This document shows, in pieces, positions 60,850-64,000 of a DNA stretch of 64,000 bases. The translations under genes and the position numbers were made by a program. The notes beneath the pieces are model-generated. The model had not been told where the DNA came from, searched no databases, and saw only the letters and a list, made by a program, of their open reading frames with translations. The stretch covers positions 1 to 64,000 of the forward strand of contig NZ_WEZF01000016.1 in NCBI RefSeq assembly GCF_009177065.1, written 5' to 3'. This stretch comes from Tautonia marina. GTDB lineage: Bacteria > Planctomycetota > Planctomycetia > Isosphaerales > Isosphaeraceae. The stretch's first letter is position 1. The number at the start of each line of letters is the position of its first letter.

Positions 60850-63042
60850 ATGGAGCGGCAGGCTCGCTGCACCTTGAAGGTCAAGGGGCTCGATTGCCCC
60901 AGCGAGGTGCCACCGATCCGGTCTGCCCTGGATGGAGCCCCAGGCGTCTCCTCCCTCGACATCAACCCGCCCGAGGGAACCGTCGCCGTCGACTTCGACC
61001 CGGCCGTGACCAACCCGAGCGAACTGGCCGGGCGCGTCTCCCGGATCGCCGGCATGGCGACCGAACCCCTGAACGAGGCGCTGGCGATCACCCCGTCGAG
61101 CGACGACCCAGACGAGGCCGCCCGTCCCTGGTTCGGTCACTGGGGGTGGACCACCGTTTCCGGCCTCTCGCTTCTTGTCGGAGCCTCGGCTGACTGGGCC
61201 GCATGGCTCGGGTGGATGTCGGATCGAACCGGCACGCTTCTCGTCGTGGCGATGGTCGGCTACGCCGTCGCCATCCTGGCAGGCATCGTCGAACTGCTCC
61301 CGAAAGCCTGGCGGGCCTTGCGACGCCTCCACCTCGGCATCCACCTGTTGATGACGCTGGCCATCGGCGGCGCGGTCTTGCTGGGAGAATGGGGAGAGGC
61401 CGCCACCGTTGCCTTTCTGTTCGGCCTGGCCGAGGCGCTCGAAGCCCAGAGCCTCTCCCGAGCCCGCCGCGCCGTGCGATCGTTGCTCGCCGTCGCGCCC
61501 GATACCGCCGAGCTGATCGACCCCGATGGATCGACCCGAGTCATTCCCGCCGAGCAGGTTACGCCAGGCCGCCGGGTCCGCGTCCGGGCCGGAGAGCGCG
61601 TGCCGATCGACGGCCGGGTTCTCGCTGGTCGCTCGGCCATCGACCAGAAGTCGATCACCGGGGAATCCGTCCCTGTCGACAAGGAAATCGGTGACGAGGT
61701 CTTCGCCGGCACCGTCAACGGCGACGGCGCGCTGGAGGTCGAGGCGACCAAACCCCTGCGCGATTCGGTCCTCTCTCGAACGATGACCCTCGTCCGAGAG
61801 GCTCAGTCCCGTCGCATGCCCCTCGAACGGAGCATCGAACGCTTCTCTGCCGTCTACACCCCGATTGCGGTCGGCCTGGCCGTGGCCTTGATGCTCGTTC
61901 CGCCGCTCCTCCTGCAAGCCACCGGCCAGTCGGCCGACTGGCGGGAATGGATTATGAGGGGCCTGGTTGTCCTGGTCGTCGCCTGCCCGTGCGCCCTGGT
62001 CATCGGCACGCCGGTGGCCGTCGTCAGTGCCCTGGCGAGTGCGGCGCGGAAGGGGGTGCTGGTCAAAGGAGGGCAGTTCCTCGAAGCGATCGGGCGGCTC
62101 CGGGTCCTGGCGTTCGACAAGACAGGGACCTTGACCCTGGGTGATCCGAGCGTCGTTGAGGTCGTTCCCAAGGCCCCCGAGGGGGCCGACCGGATGCTCC
62201 GCATCGCCGCGGCGCTCGGCGATCACGGCGGCCACGTCCTCGGCCGGGCCATCGCCAGGCACGCCCGCGACCAGCACCTGACCGTCCCCTCGGCCACCGA
62301 CTACCGGGCCGAGGCCGGGCTAGGTGCCAGCGGCATGGTCGAGGCATCTCGGTATCACATCGGCAGCCATCGCTATGTCGATCAGGCCGGGCTCTGCGAG
62401 GCGTCGTTTCACGCCTCGATCGACAACGCCGCCCAGGAGCCGGGAACCGCCGTCGTCCTCTCCACGACCGACGGCCCGCTCGGCTGGATTCGCCTGGCCG
62501 ATCGCCCCCGGCCCGAGGCCGCCGCCGTGCTCGCCGATCTCTCTCGCCTCGGCATTCATTCCGTCATGCTCACGGGCGATAACTCAGCGACCGCCGCCGC
62601 CATTGCCCGAGAGCTTGGCCTGACCGACCATCGCGCCAATCTGCTTCCCGCCGATAAGGCCCAGGCCGTTCAGGATCTCGACGCCCAGCACGGCCCGACC
62701 GGAATGGTCGGCGATGGTGTGAACGACGCCCCCGCCCTGGCCGAGGCCCGCGTCAGCGTCTCGCTCGGCGGCATTGCCAGTGCTTCGGCCCTGGAAGTCG
62801 CCGACATCGTCCTGATGGCCGACGACCTGCGCGGCCTCCCCTGGCTCGTCCGCCACAGCCGACGAACCCTGGCGATCATCCGTCAGAACATCGCCCTGGC
62901 CATCGGCATCAAGGTGCTCGTCCTCTTCCTCGCCGCCGTCGGCCTGGCCGACCTCTGGATGGCCATTGCCGCCGACGTTGGCACGACCCTTGTCGTCGTA
63001 GCCAACGCCATGCGGCTCCTCCATCCCGGTGATCGAGACTGA
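60850..63042 (+). CDS. Zinc/cadmium-type P1B ATPase with variant motifs
   Basis: The protein has 730 residues from ATG 60850. It starts with a heavy-metal-associated fold whose GMDCxxC site is GLDCPSE, so only C16 remains. Eight membrane helices carry the CPC motif (ACPCALVIGTP) in TM6 and ADVGTTLVVVANAMRLL near the end. The catalytic loops are DKTGTLTLGD, TGES and GDGVNDAPALAEA. The motif SEHP is replaced by GGHV in DHGGHVLGRAI: the histidine is kept and the proline is lost. It pumps divalent soft metals out of the cell, and the Zn/Cd/Pb group is the best guess. Confidence 0.9.
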   Translation: MERQARCTLKVKGLDCPSEVPPIRSALDGAPGVSSLDINPPEGTVAVDFDPAVTNPSELAGRVSRIAGMATEPLNEALAITPSSDDPDEAARPWFGHWGWTTVSGLSLLVGASADWAAWLGWMSDRTGTLLVVAMVGYAVAILAGIVELLPKAWRALRRLHLGIHLLMTLAIGGAVLLGEWGEAATVAFLFGLAEALEAQSLSRARRAVRSLLAVAPDTAELIDPDGSTRVIPAEQVTPGRRVRVRAGERVPIDGRVLAGRSAIDQKSITGESVPVDKEIGDEVFAGTVNGDGALEVEATKPLRDSVLSRTMTLVREAQSRRMPLERSIERFSAVYTPIAVGLAVALMLVPPLLLQATGQSADWREWIMRGLVVLVVACPCALVIGTPVAVVSALASAARKGVLVKGGQFLEAIGRLRVLAFDKTGTLTLGDPSVVEVVPKAPEGADRMLRIAAALGDHGGHVLGRAIARHARDQHLTVPSATDYRAEAGLGASGMVEASRYHIGSHRYVDQAGLCEASFHASIDNAAQEPGTAVVLSTTDGPLGWIRLADRPRPEAAAVLADLSRLGIHSVMLTGDNSATAAAIARELGLTDHRANLLPADKAQAVQDLDAQHGPTGMVGDGVNDAPALAEARVSVSLGGIASASALEVADIVLMADDLRGLPWLVRHSRRTLAIIRQNIALAIGIKVLVLFLAAVGLADLWMAIAADVGTTLVVVANAMRLLHPGDRD

Positions 63043-63068
63043 CGCGGCTCAGGTTCAACCGTGATCCA

Positions 63069-63725
63069 TCAGTCGGCCTTGAGCGGCTTGACGCTCACTT
63101 CCTTGAAGTACACCAGATCGTCGTCGCCGTGGTTCTGAAGGCCAATGTAGCCTCGGGTCTTCCTCGGCTGACGTTTGGGGTCGATGTCGTTCCGAGGCGG
63201 CGGAATCGGGTCGCTCGTCGGGTCGAACCGCGAAACCGGCTCGCCGTTGACCGAAACGGCAATCACCTCGCCGTCGAGCGTGATTTTCATCGTGTTCCAC
63301 TCGCCGGGCCTCGACTCGATTTTCTTCGCCTCGGCAAACGAATAGATCGCCCCCGTCTGGCTCAGCGGGCTTCCTCGATCGACGATCTGCACCTCGTAGC
63401 CGTTGTGCACGGCGTACCACGGGTCATCCGGCTCCTCGGCGATCCGGATGTAGACTCCCGCGTTATCCCGGTCGTCTCCCACCTTGTACACGACCCGAAT
63501 CACGCAGTCGCCGAACGTCTCCTTCTCATAGTAGAGCAGCCCCATGCCGCCGACGGTCTTGAACCCGTCCCCGTCTTCCACCTTCTCGAACGATCCGGGG
63601 CCGACCTGCTTCCAGCCGTCGAGCGTCTTGCCGTCGAAGATCACCCGGAACCCGTCCTCCTCGACCATCGCTGGCGAGGCCAGCATCACCAAAGAAACCG
63701 TCAGCGATTGAAGAAGCATTGCCAT
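63069..63725 (-). CDS. DUF1080 exported protein
   Basis: The protein has 218 residues from ATG 63725 with a signal peptide (LTVSLVMLASPAMV). The DUF1080 fold is clear: VIFDGKTLDGWKQVGPGSFE, LLYYEKETFGDCVIRVVYKV, DNAGVYIRI, the YAVHNGYEVQIVD loop, GEWNTMKITLDGEVIAVSVNGE and GYIGLQNHGDDDLVYFKEV. It is a concanavalin-like lectin/glucanase fold of proposed disaccharide hydrolase or binding role. It converges on the P1B ATPase gene with 26 bp between them. Confidence 0.93.
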   Translation of the reverse strand: MAMLLQSLTVSLVMLASPAMVEEDGFRVIFDGKTLDGWKQVGPGSFEKVEDGDGFKTVGGMGLLYYEKETFGDCVIRVVYKVGDDRDNAGVYIRIAEEPDDPWYAVHNGYEVQIVDRGSPLSQTGAIYSFAEAKKIESRPGEWNTMKITLDGEVIAVSVNGEPVSRFDPTSDPIPPPRNDIDPKRQPRKTRGYIGLQNHGDDDLVYFKEVSVKPLKAD

Positions 63726-63970
63726 TCTCCCGGCATCCGTCTCGAATCAACGATCGCGAACTCGCCGGCGCTGCGGCCGGCCCGGCGCGATCCACCCTTG
63801 CCCGACGAGCGTCTGCCCGCCGGGCGATGATTCGATCGTACCAGGATTTCCGACGCGATTCCCGAGGCTCCTGCAGTATCTCCCGCGTCTTCAATCGGCG
63901 CAGGGTACGGCTACCGTCGGCCTTGGCAGCTCAACAGGTCGAGGAGCCTCAACCACCGCTTCCGGCACCA

Positions 63971-63993
63971 CCGCCCGAGCTCGTCTCGGGCGG
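63971..63993. other. Perfect GC hairpin at the window end
   Basis: CCGCCCGAG and CTCGGGCGG form a perfect 9-bp stem with a 5-nt loop. The 63726-64000 stretch otherwise shows no gene. The hairpin may be a terminator of a gene outside the window. Confidence 0.35.
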
Positions 63994-64000
63994 ATCGTCC

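Overview
The window is GC-rich and densely coded, and it reads as chromosome from a planctomycete, most likely of the Isosphaeraceae type. Evidence for this is the set of planctomycete-typical families: a DUF1501/DUF1800 pair, a DUF1559 pseudopilin-like protein with its H-x9-DG-type end, a DUF1080 protein, a SUMF1 protein, a Tat-exported Gfo/Idh/MocA oxidoreductase, an ECF sigma factor overlapping a Ser/Thr kinase with a TPR tail, and several exported proteins with an N-terminal LEPR-XLL-like motif (LExLExRxLLS). This is inferred from gene content only; there is no rRNA in the window.

Layout. 1-2.2 kb is an accessory-looking patch: the 5' end of a leftward gene, one full and one partial copy of an inverted-repeat element, a small membrane protein, and a colicin-E5-like RNase domain overlapping a candidate immunity gene. 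2.3-6 kb holds an NtrB/NtrC-like two-component pair and an NAD(P)-binding protein. 6.2-10.4 kb (leftward) holds adenylate kinase and hpnC-hpnD-hpnE, the squalene-forming branch of hopanoid synthesis. A second full copy of the inverted-repeat element follows at 10.65 kb. 10.9-18.7 kb holds a nitrilase-family hydrolase, a Gfo/Idh/MocA protein, a SUMF1 protein, ApbE, a trypsin-like protease and a large exported protein. 19-27.5 kb holds a LEPR-XLL cyclophilin with cadherin-like repeats, a sigma factor that itself starts with a LEPR-XLL-like motif, a C-terminal processing protease and a beta-propeller protein.

27.7-40.9 kb holds a conserved small protein, leucyl aminopeptidase, a PEGA lipoprotein, DUF1501, DUF1800 and DUF1559, a radical SAM protein, AroA, a DUF2262 protein, yggU-yggS and a metallophosphoesterase. 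41-47 kb (leftward) holds an ABC-F ATPase, a DUF4058 gene remnant, a UvrC lacking its HhH tail, and a phosphohexomutase. 47.4-51.8 kb carries two convergent LEPR-XLL exported proteins, a CAP-domain protein and a subtilase with two near-identical C-terminal domains. 52-64 kb holds an inositol-monophosphatase-like enzyme, a lipoprotein, a primary-type sigma factor, the ECF sigma-kinase pair, a tiny LEPR-like protein, a zinc/cadmium-type P1B ATPase and a DUF1080 protein.

Themes. Much of the window is export and surface biology (LEPR-XLL, lipoprotein, Tat and Sec proteins, proteases) mixed with signalling (two-component pair, three sigma factors, one kinase). Convergent gene pairs are usually separated by strong GC-rich hairpins. 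The items most worth a second look are the sigma factor with a surface-protein-like N terminus (22.2 kb), the toxin/immunity-like pair (1.7 kb), the inverted-repeat element family, and the UvrC truncated next to a gene remnant (43.1-44.8 kb). No CRISPR array, tRNA, rRNA or clear transposase was found.
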